DNA of 64,000 nucleotides from Novosphingobium malaysiense (GTDB lineage Bacteria; Pseudomonadota; Alphaproteobacteria; Sphingomonadales; Sphingomonadaceae), in the NCBI RefSeq assembly GCF_000802225.1, contig NZ_JTDI01000006.1:248001-312000 (forward strand). Reading direction: 5' to 3'. Below are positions 25,160 to 33,075 of the stretch, in pieces. The position numbers were made by a program, and so were the translations under genes. The stretch's first letter is position 1, and each line of letters begins with the position of its first letter. A model generated the notes under the pieces. It worked only from the letters and a program-made list of their open reading frames with translations. It did not search any database and had not been told where the DNA came from.

Positions 25160-25486
25160 TCAGGCTTTCGGCCGCGCGGCCTTCTCGGCAATGCCGGACA
25201 TGCCCTCGCGGCGGTCGAGTTCGCTCAGGACATCCGCCAGAGCCACATCCTTGGCGCCAAGCAGAACCATGAGATGGAACAGCAGATCGGCCGCTTCACC
25301 GACCAGCGCCTTGCGGTCTTCGGTAAGCGCGGCAATCACCGTTTCGGTCGCTTCCTCGCCCAGCTTCTGGGCGATCTTGCCCAACCCCTTGGCGTTGAGC
25401 CTTGCGACATAGCTGGAATCGGGATCCGCACTGCGGCGGGCAGCGATCGTGGCCTCGAGGCGGGCGAGAGTGTCCGGACTGCTCAT
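25160..25486 (-). CDS. hisE: Phosphoribosyl-ATP pyrophosphatase
   Basis: A 108-residue enzyme for the second step of histidine synthesis, cleaving PR-ATP to PR-AMP. All-alpha MazG-like metal site: KIAQKLGEEATETVIAAL and LVGEAADLLFHLMVLL, with the Glu and Asp ligands present. ATG 25486 is chosen over a GTG 27 bases upstream (25513). hisI is not in the window, so the two activities are separate proteins. A tiny PEP-CTERM gene lies between it and hisF. Confidence 0.95.
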   Translation of the reverse strand: MSSPDTLARLEATIAARRSADPDSSYVARLNAKGLGKIAQKLGEEATETVIAALTEDRKALVGEAADLLFHLMVLLGAKDVALADVLSELDRREGMSGIAEKAARPKA

Positions 25487-25539
25487 GCAGCCGCCATGCG
25501 GTGAAGGCTGCACGCGGTCAAGCCGTCAGAGCGCGGCGA

Positions 25540-25713
25540 TCAATCCCGGCCGCGTTTCGAGGACATGTGACGGCCGACGACCACGCCGGCAACACCCAGG
25601 CTCAGCAGCAGCAGGCCACTGGGCTCGGGAAGCGGGGTACCGACGGAAGCATGCGCCGGGACTGCCACCGCAAGCGCCGGAATCAGGGCCGGCAGATATT
25701 TGAAGAAAGGCAC
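25540..25713 (-). CDS. Tiny PEP-CTERM sorting-domain protein
   Basis: A 57-residue product from a GTG start at 25713. Residues 1 to about 20 form a signal peptide (PFFKYLPALIPALAVAVPAHA), and from about residue 26 there is a PEP-CTERM exosortase signal: LPEPSGLLLLSLGVAGVVVG followed by RHMSSKRGRD (Pro-Glu-Pro, hydrophobic helix, basic tail). Only about five residues (SVGTP) separate the two signals, so almost nothing would be left as mature protein. No exosortase gene is in the window. It sits in the histidine cluster between hisF and hisE. The upstream sequence lacks a strong ribosome site. Confidence 0.6.
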   Translation of the reverse strand: MPFFKYLPALIPALAVAVPAHASVGTPLPEPSGLLLLSLGVAGVVVGRHMSSKRGRD

Positions 25714-25846
25714 GGGGGACTCCAGTGAGTCGGGAACTTGATTCGCTCCATCTTGCGCATCGACCATGGCGGCAAGCAGCTTTGCGTCGCTGTCCCGTTA
25801 AGGAGCACGGGTGAAGCCGAAAGTTTCGGCCCGCCCCGGGCGTCTT

Positions 25847-26608
25847 TCAGCCGCGCGCCGGCAATCCGGCTGCGCGCAAGGCCGCGTGCGCCTCCGCGAT
25901 GGAGTGCTTGCCGAAATGGAAGATCGACGCAGCCAGCACCGCACTGGCATGGCCTTGCGTCACACCATCGACCAGGTGATCAAGCGTGCCCACTCCTCCC
26001 GAAGCGATCACCGGCACCGAAACGGCATCGGCGATCGTGCGGGTCAATTCCAGATCGTAACCGTTCTGCGTGCCGTCTCCGTCCATCGACGTGACGAGCA
26101 ATTCACCGGCCCCATAATCCGACAGCTTCACGGCATGATCGAGCGCGTCGATCCCGGTCGCCTTGCGTCCGCCATGGGTGAAGATCTCCCACTTGTCCGG
26201 CCCGGTCCGGCGCGCATCGACCGACGCGACGATACATTGCGATCCGAACTTCTCGGCGATGTCGGCCACGACTTCGGGGCGAGACACCGCAGCGGAATTG
26301 ACCGCGACCTTGTCCGCACCCGCCAGTAGCAGGGCACGCGCATCTTCTACGGTACGCACACCGCCACCGACGGTCAGCGGCATGAAACACACCTCCGCCG
26401 TGCGCTGAACAATGTCGAGCAGCGTTCCGCGCGCCTCGTGGCTGGCGGTTATATCGAGGAAACACAGTTCGTCCGCACCGGCCGAGTCATAGGCGCGGGC
26501 CTGCTCCACGGGGTCGCCCGCGTCCTTCAGGTCGACGAAGTTCACACCTTTCACCACGCGGCCATTGGCAACATCGAGGCAGGGAATGACGCGGACGCGG
26601 ACTGTCAT
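25847..26608 (-). CDS. hisF: Imidazole glycerol phosphate synthase, cyclase subunit
   Basis: A 253-residue TIM barrel that, with HisH, forms IGP and AICAR. VRVIPCLDVANGRVVKGVNF contains the catalytic Asp near residue 11, and the second catalytic Asp lies in VASVDARR. Phosphate loops are LTVGGGVRT and VIASGGVG. The length is standard. It follows a small membrane-protein gene with a 4-base overlap (ATGA), so hisA, the membrane protein and hisF are coupled. Confidence 0.98.
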   Translation of the reverse strand: MTVRVRVIPCLDVANGRVVKGVNFVDLKDAGDPVEQARAYDSAGADELCFLDITASHEARGTLLDIVQRTAEVCFMPLTVGGGVRTVEDARALLLAGADKVAVNSAAVSRPEVVADIAEKFGSQCIVASVDARRTGPDKWEIFTHGGRKATGIDALDHAVKLSDYGAGELLVTSMDGDGTQNGYDLELTRTIADAVSVPVIASGGVGTLDHLVDGVTQGHASAVLAASIFHFGKHSIAEAHAALRAAGLPARG

Positions 26609-26847
26609 GGTTTCACCAGTATCAGGTACAGGCCGCCCGCCAGCATCAGCGCGAACAGCAGAATGTTAAATCCGAGATAGGCCCAGAACCGCTGCGGGTC
26701 GATCTCCCGCCGAGCCCGTACCGGGCTGCGCATGCGGCTGAACAGCATCAGGCGGACATTGCCGCTGCGATAGTCGTTCCAGGCCCAGAGCAGCCCCGGC
26801 AGCGTCGCCAGTATCAGCAACATACCGACGAGGCCGCTGTCATTCAT
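26605..26847 (-). CDS. Small two-helix membrane protein in the his operon
   Basis: An 80-residue protein I cannot assign. Two hydrophobic segments are visible: LVGMLLILATLPGLLWAW (about 6-23) and FWAYLGFNILLFALMLAGGL (about 54-73). A basic loop (RLMLFSRMRSPVRARREID) lies between. Four-base overlaps on both sides with hisA and hisF (ATGA) show that it is a genuine, translationally coupled member of the operon. Nothing links it to histidine chemistry; it may simply be carried by operon context. Confidence 0.75.
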   Translation of the reverse strand: MNDSGLVGMLLILATLPGLLWAWNDYRSGNVRLMLFSRMRSPVRARREIDPQRFWAYLGFNILLFALMLAGGLYLILVKP

Positions 26848-27575
26848 GACGCACGCTCGGCGATGGCGATGGCGGAAGCGAGATCGAGGCGACCGTCGTA
26901 GAGCGCGCGACCGGTGATCACGCCCTCGATACCGTCTTCCGCATGAAGGGCCAGAATGTGAATGTCGTCCAGCCCCTTGACGCCGCCGCTGGCGATCACG
27001 GGCAGTTCGGTCTGCCGCGCCAGATCGACGGTAGCCTGCACGTTACAGCCCTTGAGCAGGCCATCGCGGCCGATATCGGTGAACAGCAGGCTGGCGACGC
27101 CCGCGTCCTCGAAGCGCCGTGCCATGTCGACGATAGACACGTCCGACACTTCGGCCCAGCCCTCCGTGGCAACCATGCCGTCGCGCGCATCGACGGCCAC
27201 GACGATACCACCGGGGTACTCGCGGGCCATGTCCTTCACGAACTGCGGATCCTTGAGCGCGGCCGTCCCCATCACCACGCGCGAAACGCCAAGTTCGAAC
27301 CACCCCTCGACCGCCTCCGGCGTGCGGATCCCGCCGCCAAGCTGGACGTGCCCCGGAAAGACTTCGAGAATGCTCTCGACGGCCTCCCGGTTCTCGGCCT
27401 TGCCAGCGAAAGAGCCGTCGAGGTCGACGACGTGAAGGAACTGCGAACCGGCGTCTGCAAAGAGCATGGCTTGCGCTGCAGGGTTGTCGCCATAGACAGT
27501 GGCGCGCGCCATGTCGCCCTCGGCAAGCCGCACCACCTGCCCCTGCTTCAAGTCGATGGCGGGAAAAACGATCAT
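26844..27575 (-). CDS. hisA: ProFAR isomerase
   Basis: A 243-residue TIM-barrel isomerase of the fourth histidine step. MIVFPAIDLKQGQVVRLAEG contains the catalytic Asp near residue 8; LGGGIRTPEAV and VIASGGVKGLDDI are the phosphate-binding loops, and LFTDIGRDGLLKG holds the second Asp. The ATG at 27575 is chosen because the family starts at MIVFPAIDL; the frame extends further upstream only into hisH. It starts 4 bases after the hisH stop. Confidence 0.98.
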   Translation of the reverse strand: MIVFPAIDLKQGQVVRLAEGDMARATVYGDNPAAQAMLFADAGSQFLHVVDLDGSFAGKAENREAVESILEVFPGHVQLGGGIRTPEAVEGWFELGVSRVVMGTAALKDPQFVKDMAREYPGGIVVAVDARDGMVATEGWAEVSDVSIVDMARRFEDAGVASLLFTDIGRDGLLKGCNVQATVDLARQTELPVIASGGVKGLDDIHILALHAEDGIEGVITGRALYDGRLDLASAIAIAERAS

Positions 27576-27579
27576 ATCT

Positions 27580-28209
27580 TCAAGGCTTCCATTCGAGGAA
27601 ACGGGACAGCAACGAAAGGCCGTAGACCTGGCTCTTTTCCGGGTGGAACTGCACGCCCACGACATTGTCCTTCGCCACGGCAGCGACAAGTCCGCCGCCG
27701 TGGTCGGTCATGGCGGCGACGGTATGGCCGTCATCCGGAGCGAAGTGGTAGGAATGCAGGAAGTAGGCCTCCCCCGGCTCGACCAGGCCGCTGGCGGGAT
27801 CGTGCACGCCGAGCGCCACGTCGTTCCAGCCCATGTGCGGAATCTTGATGGCGCGATCGGTACGTTCGATCAACTGCACTTCGCCCGCGATCCAGTCGAG
27901 GCCCTTCGTGACGCCGTGCTCGAGCCCGCGTGTGGCAAGAAGCTGCATGCCCACGCAGATGCCCAGAAACGGCGCGCCGCCCACGTGCACGCGCTCGGTC
28001 ATCGCATCGACCATGCCGGCTATGCCCCACAGCCCCTGCGCGCAGGACCGAAAGGATCCCACGCCGGGCAGCACGATGCGGTCGGCAGCGCGCACCACGT
28101 CTGGATCGGCCGTGACGGCCACCTTGGATGCCCCGGCCGCCTTGAGCGCGTTGGCAACCGAGTGGAGATTGCCGGCACCGTAGTCGATCAGGGCAAGGAC
28201 TTCGCCCAT
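27580..28209 (-). CDS. hisH: Imidazole glycerol phosphate synthase, glutaminase subunit
   Basis: A 209-residue class-I glutamine amidotransferase that supplies ammonia to HisF. LIDYGAGNLHSVANAL at the N terminus, the oxyanion and nucleophile segment PFLGICVGMQLLA (catalytic Cys near 87) and the end GVQFHPEKSQVYGLSLL (His-x-Glu) complete the triad. It lies between hisB and hisA in the same operon. Confidence 0.98.
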   Translation of the reverse strand: MGEVLALIDYGAGNLHSVANALKAAGASKVAVTADPDVVRAADRIVLPGVGSFRSCAQGLWGIAGMVDAMTERVHVGGAPFLGICVGMQLLATRGLEHGVTKGLDWIAGEVQLIERTDRAIKIPHMGWNDVALGVHDPASGLVEPGEAYFLHSYHFAPDDGHTVAAMTDHGGGLVAAVAKDNVVGVQFHPEKSQVYGLSLLSRFLEWKP

Positions 28210-28224
28210 TCGCCTTGTCCTTTC

Positions 28225-28818
28225 TCAGCCGCCAAGCTGCCCCTTGGTCGAAGGGATCGCCCCGCCCTTGCGCGGGTCGCGTTCGACGGCGCTGCGCATC
28301 GCGCGCGCAAAGCCCTTGAAGATCCCTTCGCAGATATGGTGGTTGTTGGTCCCGTAAAGCAGTTCGATGTGTAGCGTGATACCCACCGCCTGCGAAATCG
28401 AGTGGAACCAGTGTTCGACAAGCTCGGTGTCGAGTTCGCCCAGCTTTTCCTGAGTGAATTCGGCCTTCCACACGAAATAAGGCCGGCCGGAAATGTCCAG
28501 CGCAACGCGGGCGAGCGTTTCGTCCATCGGCGAATAGGCCTGGCCGTAGCGGCCAATCCCCGCCTTGTCGCCCAGCGCCTGCGCAATGGCCTGGCCGATG
28601 GCGATGGCGCTGTCTTCAGTCGTGTGGTGCTGGTCGACGTGCAGGTCGCCGTTGATCCGGCAGGTCACGTCTATCAGCGAGTGACGCGAAAACTGCTCGA
28701 TCATGTGATCGAGAAAACCGATGCCGGTCGAGACGTCGAAGGTCCCTGAGCCGTCCAGGTTCACCTCGACGGCAATATCGGTTTCATGGGTTTTGCGGTT
28801 GATCGAAGCGGTGCGCAT
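28225..28818 (-). CDS. hisB: Imidazoleglycerol-phosphate dehydratase
   Basis: A 197-residue manganese enzyme that converts IGP to imidazole-acetol phosphate. The His-rich motifs are VDQHHTTEDSAIAIGQA, GFLDHMIEQFSRHS and YGTNNHHICEGIFKGFARA. It is monofunctional, with no phosphatase domain. It is the first gene of the histidine operon; 172 bases separate it from the divergent sspB, so a shared control region is there. Confidence 0.98.
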   Translation of the reverse strand: MRTASINRKTHETDIAVEVNLDGSGTFDVSTGIGFLDHMIEQFSRHSLIDVTCRINGDLHVDQHHTTEDSAIAIGQAIAQALGDKAGIGRYGQAYSPMDETLARVALDISGRPYFVWKAEFTQEKLGELDTELVEHWFHSISQAVGITLHIELLYGTNNHHICEGIFKGFARAMRSAVERDPRKGGAIPSTKGQLGG

Positions 28819-28990
28819 GGAAAGCGCCTATAGACCCGTGGGTGAGGGAATCAATTGTGCGAATTCCGGCGTGGCCCAGCGCGATGCTTGCAATGCTTAG
28901 GGTATTTCCTTGGTAAAAACGCAAGAGTTCGCGTAAAAACTGATGCCCAATGACTTGACCGTTAGATGAACGATGAGCACCTAGGGCGTG

Positions 28991-29494
28991 ATGAACGATA
29001 CGCCGCCAGATAGCCTGATACCTTATGACGAGATTGTGCAGGAAGCCCTGCGAGCCGTCGTGGGACGCGTGCTTGGCCAGGTAAAGGCCGCCAACGGCGT
29101 CCTTCCTGGTAGCCACCATTTTTACATCACGTTCAAGACGAACGCGCCCGGCGTGGACATTCCGCCAGAACTGAAAGCCCGTTTTCCGGATGAAATGACG
29201 ATCGTTCTTCAGAACAAGTTCTGGGATCTGAATGTAACGGACGAAGGCTTTTCGGTGGGACTGAGCTTCAATCAGGTCCCGGCCCTGCTCAACGTGCCGT
29301 TTTCCGCAATCACGGCTTTCGTGGATCCCGCCGTCGACTTCGGCCTGCAATTTCAGGCTATCGCCGAGGACGAAGACGAGGACATGTCGGGAACTGCCGG
29401 CAACGACCAATCGGAACGAGACGTGGCCTCGCGCATTACTTCCACCGAGGACGGATCGAATGTCGTTTCGGTGGATTTCGGTAAAAAACCCTGA
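28991..29494 (+). CDS. sspB: ClpXP adaptor protein SspB
   Basis: A 167-residue alphaproteobacterial SspB that delivers ssrA-tagged proteins to ClpXP. SLIPYDEIVQEALRAVVGRVL, HHFYITFKTNAPGVDIPPELK and FWDLNVTDEGFSVGLSFNQ match the family. An acidic, flexible tail (EDEDEDMSG) leads to a C-terminal ClpX-binding segment ending VVSVDFGKKP. ATG 28991 is used; an adjacent GTG at 28988 is possible. It is divergent from hisB. Confidence 0.93.
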   Translation: MNDTPPDSLIPYDEIVQEALRAVVGRVLGQVKAANGVLPGSHHFYITFKTNAPGVDIPPELKARFPDEMTIVLQNKFWDLNVTDEGFSVGLSFNQVPALLNVPFSAITAFVDPAVDFGLQFQAIAEDEDEDMSGTAGNDQSERDVASRITSTEDGSNVVSVDFGKKP

Positions 29495-29523
29495 ACGATC
29501 CGCGGCCTCCGGAGGAAACGGCC

Positions 29524-29958
29524 ATGGCCACGAAGGCAGTGCAGGACAATATCGAAGACGCCGCAGACGCGGCGAAGGACACCGTGCGCAAGGCGAAGGC
29601 GAAGGTCTCGCCAGAAGAATTGCGCGGCCCGAGCCCCAACATCGCCACCAATCTCGCGATCGCCGACATCGCCCTGCGCGGCGGTTCCATTCTAGCGCGC
29701 GAAGCGGTGGAGCGGGCCTTCCTCGGCAAGAGGTACACGCCCTCCAAGGCCAAGAAGATCCTCAAGGGACGCACGATGGGGGAAAATCTGCTCCATCGTA
29801 TGCTTGCCAAAGTGGCCCTGCGCTCCGTGCCCGGCGCCATCGTTGTCGGCGGCGCGCTCATGGCCAAGACGCTCTACGATCGCAGCAAGGCGCGCGAGGC
29901 CAGCCTGGAAGGCGAGGCAAAGCTCGAAGACATGGCCGAGGAAGGCGAAGAAGATTGA
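29524..29958 (+). CDS. Conserved sphingomonad hypothetical protein
   Basis: A 144-residue protein without an assigned domain. The N terminus is Lys/Ala-rich and helical (IEDAADAAKDTVRKAKAKV). A conserved centre, NIATNLAIADIALRGGSILAR, and a hydrophobic stretch near 104-120 (SVPGAIVVGGALMAKTLY) could be a membrane helix. The C terminus is acidic. AGGAG precedes the ATG, 29 bases after sspB, so it is probably co-transcribed with it. Confidence 0.65.
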   Translation: MATKAVQDNIEDAADAAKDTVRKAKAKVSPEELRGPSPNIATNLAIADIALRGGSILAREAVERAFLGKRYTPSKAKKILKGRTMGENLLHRMLAKVALRSVPGAIVVGGALMAKTLYDRSKAREASLEGEAKLEDMAEEGEED

Positions 29959-30046
29959 TCCGGATGCCTGCGCGGCCCGGTTTTTCCCACATGCGGTCCA
30001 CGCCTTCGGGTTGATTTGATCGGCCGGGCCGGTCATCGGAAAAGGC

Positions 30047-30733
30047 ATGTCCGATTCCGCATCTTCCTCCCCGTCTACGGCGGAGACCGACACGCTGGCC
30101 CGTCGCGGCCTGATGTTCATCATGTCTTCACCTTCGGGCGCAGGGAAGACGACCATCTCGCGCATGTTGCTGGAGCACGATCCCCACATCTGCATCTCGG
30201 TCTCAGTCACCACTCGTCCGCCGCGCCCCGGCGAGATCGATGGCAAGGACTACCATTTCGTCGACCACGCCCAATTCGATCGCATGGTGGAAAATGACGA
30301 TTTTCTCGAATGGGCCGAAGTCTTCGGCCACTGCTATGGAACGCCCAAGGCGCAAGTGAAGACCGGACTCAAGGAGGGTCAGGACTATCTCTTCGACATC
30401 GACTGGCAGGGCACCCAGCAGCTATACCAGAAGCTGGAGCGCGATGTCGTACGCGTGTTCCTGCTGCCGCCCAGCATCGACGAGCTTCGCCGCCGCCTCA
30501 CCGGCCGCGGGACCGACAGCGCTGAGGTAATCGCAGGCCGCATGGCCCGTGCCCGCTCGGAGATCAGCCACTGGGACGGCTACGACTACGTCGTGGTCAA
30601 CGACGACATCCAGACCTGCTTCGAAAAGGTCACCGAGATTCTCGCCGCCGAACGCATGCGCCGTGCTCGCCAAACCGGGCTGATCGGTTTCGTGCGCGAA
30701 TTGATGCGCCCGGAAGATGGCATTGCGCCCTGA
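30047..30733 (+). CDS. gmk: Guanylate kinase
   Basis: A 228-residue cytoplasmic kinase converting GMP to GDP. The P-loop is SSPSGAGKTTI (about residues 25-35), GMP-binding residues lie in SVSVTTRPPRPGEIDGKDY and FLEWAEVFGHCYGTPK, and the lid region contains RRRLTGRGTDS. It has a 20-residue N-terminal extension rich in Ser and Thr, common in alphaproteobacteria. The length is otherwise normal. Confidence 0.97.
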   Translation: MSDSASSSPSTAETDTLARRGLMFIMSSPSGAGKTTISRMLLEHDPHICISVSVTTRPPRPGEIDGKDYHFVDHAQFDRMVENDDFLEWAEVFGHCYGTPKAQVKTGLKEGQDYLFDIDWQGTQQLYQKLERDVVRVFLLPPSIDELRRRLTGRGTDSAEVIAGRMARARSEISHWDGYDYVVVNDDIQTCFEKVTEILAAERMRRARQTGLIGFVRELMRPEDGIAP

Positions 30734-30826
30734 GCGGCACATACCAATCTCCCTTTTGCTTGTCCTCGTGCTCTTGGCGCGATAGGCGCCCGGCACGAAA
30801 CTGACTCTATTCGGAGACTTTCAGCA

Positions 30827-31660
30827 ATGTCCGGACTCGAAGCCGCCATCGAAGCCGCGTTTGATGCGCGCGACACCGTCACTCCCGCCAGCGACGACGT
30901 ACGCAAGATCGTCGAGGAAGCGCTGGGCCTTCTCGATTCGGGCAAGGCGCGCGTTGCCGAGAAGGTGGATGGCGAATGGGTCGTCAACCAGTGGCTCAAA
31001 AAGGCGGTGCTGCTCAGCTTCCGCCTCAATGACAATGCGGTGATGGAATATGGCTCTGCCGGCGCCCCGGCGTTCGACAAGGTTCCGCTCAAGTTTTCCG
31101 GCTGGGACGAGGCAAAGTTCCGCGACGCCGGCATTCGCGTGGTCCCGGGTGCGGTCGTGCGCCGCAGCGCGCATATCGCCAAGGGCACGGTGCTGATGCC
31201 GAGCTTCGTGAACCTGGGCGCCTACGTCGGCGAAGGTTCGATGATCGATACCTGGGCGACTGTCGGCTCGTGCGCGCAGATCGGCAAGAATGTGCACATC
31301 TCGGGCGGAGCTGGCATCGGCGGCGTGCTCGAACCGCTGCAGGCAGGCCCGGTTATCATCGAGGACGGGTGCTTTATCGGTGCTCGTTCGGAAGTGGCCG
31401 AAGGCGTGATGGTCGGTGAGGGTGCCGTGCTTTCCATGGGTGTCTACATCGGCGCATCCACCAAGATCGTCGATCGCAATACCGGCGAAGTCCATATCGG
31501 CCGCGTACCGCCCTATGCCGTGGTCGTTCCCGGCGCGATGCCCGGAAAGCCTCTTCCCGACGGCACGCCCGGGCCTTCGCTCTACTGCGCCGTGATCGTC
31601 AAGACGGTCGATGCCCAGACCCGCTCGAAGACCGGCATCAACGAACTCCTGCGGGACTGA
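30827..31660 (+). CDS. dapD: Tetrahydrodipicolinate N-succinyltransferase
   Basis: A 277-residue acyltransferase of the succinylase branch of lysine and meso-diaminopimelate synthesis. The left-handed beta-helix hexapeptides begin near residue 110 (VVPGAVVRRSAHIAKGTVLMP) and continue through MPSFVNLGAYVGEGSMID and IEDGCFIGARSEVAEGVMV. The length is typical. GGAGA lies 12 bases upstream. It supplies the cell-wall precursor. Confidence 0.98.
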   Translation: MSGLEAAIEAAFDARDTVTPASDDVRKIVEEALGLLDSGKARVAEKVDGEWVVNQWLKKAVLLSFRLNDNAVMEYGSAGAPAFDKVPLKFSGWDEAKFRDAGIRVVPGAVVRRSAHIAKGTVLMPSFVNLGAYVGEGSMIDTWATVGSCAQIGKNVHISGGAGIGGVLEPLQAGPVIIEDGCFIGARSEVAEGVMVGEGAVLSMGVYIGASTKIVDRNTGEVHIGRVPPYAVVVPGAMPGKPLPDGTPGPSLYCAVIVKTVDAQTRSKTGINELLRD

Positions 31661-31685
31661 TTCCCAAAAGGGAAGGTGGTTTGAA

Positions 31686-31710
31686 GGAACGCGGGCCGCC
31701 ATGATGCGTT
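31686..31710 (+). promoter_or_regulatory. EcfG-type general stress promoter
   Basis: GGAAC (31686-31690), a 16-base spacer, and CGTT (31707-31710) match the EcfG consensus GGAAC-N16/17-CGTT exactly. It is placed 51 bases before the ATG of the first microprotein. Confidence 0.75.
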
Positions 31711-31760
31711 TTTGATGGAAACGGTCCTCTAGGGGGGCCCCAAGCTATCGGAGGCACACC

Positions 31761-31976
31761 ATGGAAACCCAGGGACGGGAAGTTCACGTCGATCAGGACG
31801 AAGCGCGCGCCGGTTCGACACCGCGCATCGTGCGCTACGTCCTGCTCATCAGCCTTGCCCTCGCCGTGATCGCGCTTTCGGCGATCTGGATCATCGGCGC
31901 CCTCAGCGCACCCGAAAATCCGCGCTCCGTGGATACGACGACGCAGCAAGGCAGCGTCGACGTTCCGGGAAGCTGA
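31761..31976 (+). CDS. One-helix membrane microprotein, paralog A
   Basis: A 71-residue protein of no named family. The N-terminal cytoplasmic motif EVHVDQDEARAGSTPRIVRY (residues 7-26) is followed by one transmembrane helix (VLLISLALAVIALSAIWII, 27-45) and a short polar tail. GGAGG lies 6 bases before the ATG. The product is paralogous to the protein at 32583: same spacing from the start, same EVH-DEAR-GSTP-RYVL pattern and same SAIWI end of helix. A canonical EcfG promoter lies upstream, which suggests induction under general stress. DUF1810 follows 19 bases later. Confidence 0.8.
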   Translation: METQGREVHVDQDEARAGSTPRIVRYVLLISLALAVIALSAIWIIGALSAPENPRSVDTTTQQGSVDVPGS

Positions 31977-31995
31977 CGCTGCGGAGACGCGTGCC

Positions 31996-32433
31996 GTGGC
32001 CGAACTCGATCGCTTCGTCGACGCGCAGCGAGAGGTTTACGACAACGCGCTTGCCGAACTCGAATCCGGGACCAAACACACTCACTGGATGTGGTTCATA
32101 TTTCCGCAGCTAGCGGGATTGGGCCACAGCCCCACGGCGCAATTTTATGCCATAAGCGGTCTCGACGAGGCACGGGCCTATCTCGAACACCCGCTGCTCG
32201 GTGCGCGACTGGCACAATGCACCGAGGCAATGCTGGGATGGACGGGCAAGCGTAGTGCGGTCGCCATCCTGGGCCAGGTCGATGCGCAGAAATTCCGCAG
32301 TTCGATGACCCTTTTCGAGGTCGCTGCTGGCGACCGGCCCGGGGCCCGCACATTCGCGGACGCGCTCAAGGCCTTCTGCGACGGGCAGCGTGACGAGCGG
32401 ACACTGCACCTTCTCGGCATTGCAGACGGTTAG
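31996..32433 (+). CDS. DUF1810 family protein
   Basis: A 145-residue cytoplasmic protein. LDRFVDAQREVYDNALAEL, KHTHWMWFIFPQLAGLGHS and RTFADALKAFCDGQRDERTL match DUF1810, whose function is unknown (a calpastatin-like label is sometimes given without biochemical support). The start is GTG. It lies between the two microprotein genes and, 19 bases after the first, is probably read from the same EcfG-type promoter. Confidence 0.85.
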   Translation: MAELDRFVDAQREVYDNALAELESGTKHTHWMWFIFPQLAGLGHSPTAQFYAISGLDEARAYLEHPLLGARLAQCTEAMLGWTGKRSAVAILGQVDAQKFRSSMTLFEVAAGDRPGARTFADALKAFCDGQRDERTLHLLGIADG

Positions 32434-32487
32434 GCCCTGTTAGCCGATGGACAACTCTGGCACGGGCCGCTTTTTGTCATCCCCACG

Positions 32488-32513
32488 GGAACCTTCGTCA
32501 CACTTGCTGCGTT
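32488..32513 (+). promoter_or_regulatory. EcfG-type general stress promoter
   Basis: GGAAC (32488-32492), a 17-base spacer and CGTT (32510-32513) match the EcfG consensus. It lies 70 bases before the ATG of the second microprotein. Confidence 0.75.
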
Positions 32514-32582
32514 AAGGCAGTTGGCCCGGCATGCAATCGTGGCCCCGAAAGCCGAACGCCGGGCAGACGGGAGAGCCAAAAA

Positions 32583-32786
32583 ATGCAACGCATCGGTGAT
32601 GAAGTTCATCTGGACAGCGACGAGGCGCGCGGGGGAAGCACGCCCAACATACTTCGCTATGTTTTGATCGTGAGCCTGATTCTTGCCATTCTGGCCATGT
32701 CGGCGATCTGGATAGGTCGAGCACTGGTGGATCGCCCTGCCCAGGGACATCCGGTAACTGCGGAAGAACACGCACTCGGCGGCTAA
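32583..32786 (+). CDS. One-helix membrane microprotein, paralog B
   Basis: A 67-residue paralog of the protein at 31761. The pattern EVHLDSDEARGGSTPNILRY (residues 7-26) is followed by the helix VLIVSLILAILAMSAIWIG (27-45) and a polar tail. GGGAGA is upstream. A separate EcfG-type promoter lies 70 bases before it, so both copies appear stress-induced. I know no function; conservation of the cytoplasmic motif rather than the helix suggests a partner-binding role. Confidence 0.8.
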   Translation: MQRIGDEVHLDSDEARGGSTPNILRYVLIVSLILAILAMSAIWIGRALVDRPAQGHPVTAEEHALGG

Positions 32787-33075
32787 AAGGGCTGCTGATC
32801 AGGGTCGCTGGGCGATGAGAGCCGCCGACGAGAGCGAATTGCCGAAACGTACGCAAGCGTGCGTCCATTCGCTTTGGCTGGACAGATCGCCCCCCGACGA
32901 TATGCCGTCGCCTGAACATCGGCGGCCCTTGTCAAAATCTGGCGACGAAGCCGCCATCCCCTGCACGTACAAGACTTATGTGCAATGGATTGCTAAACTC
33001 TTAAGACCTTAAGCACAGAGCGGAACGCTCAAGAGTTGCCGATCAGCGCCTGACGCAAAATAGGAGCGACGGGCT

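Noticed and set aside
32815..33012. 65-codon frame after the second microprotein
   Set aside because: No ribosome site, no domain and atypical composition; more likely intergenic.
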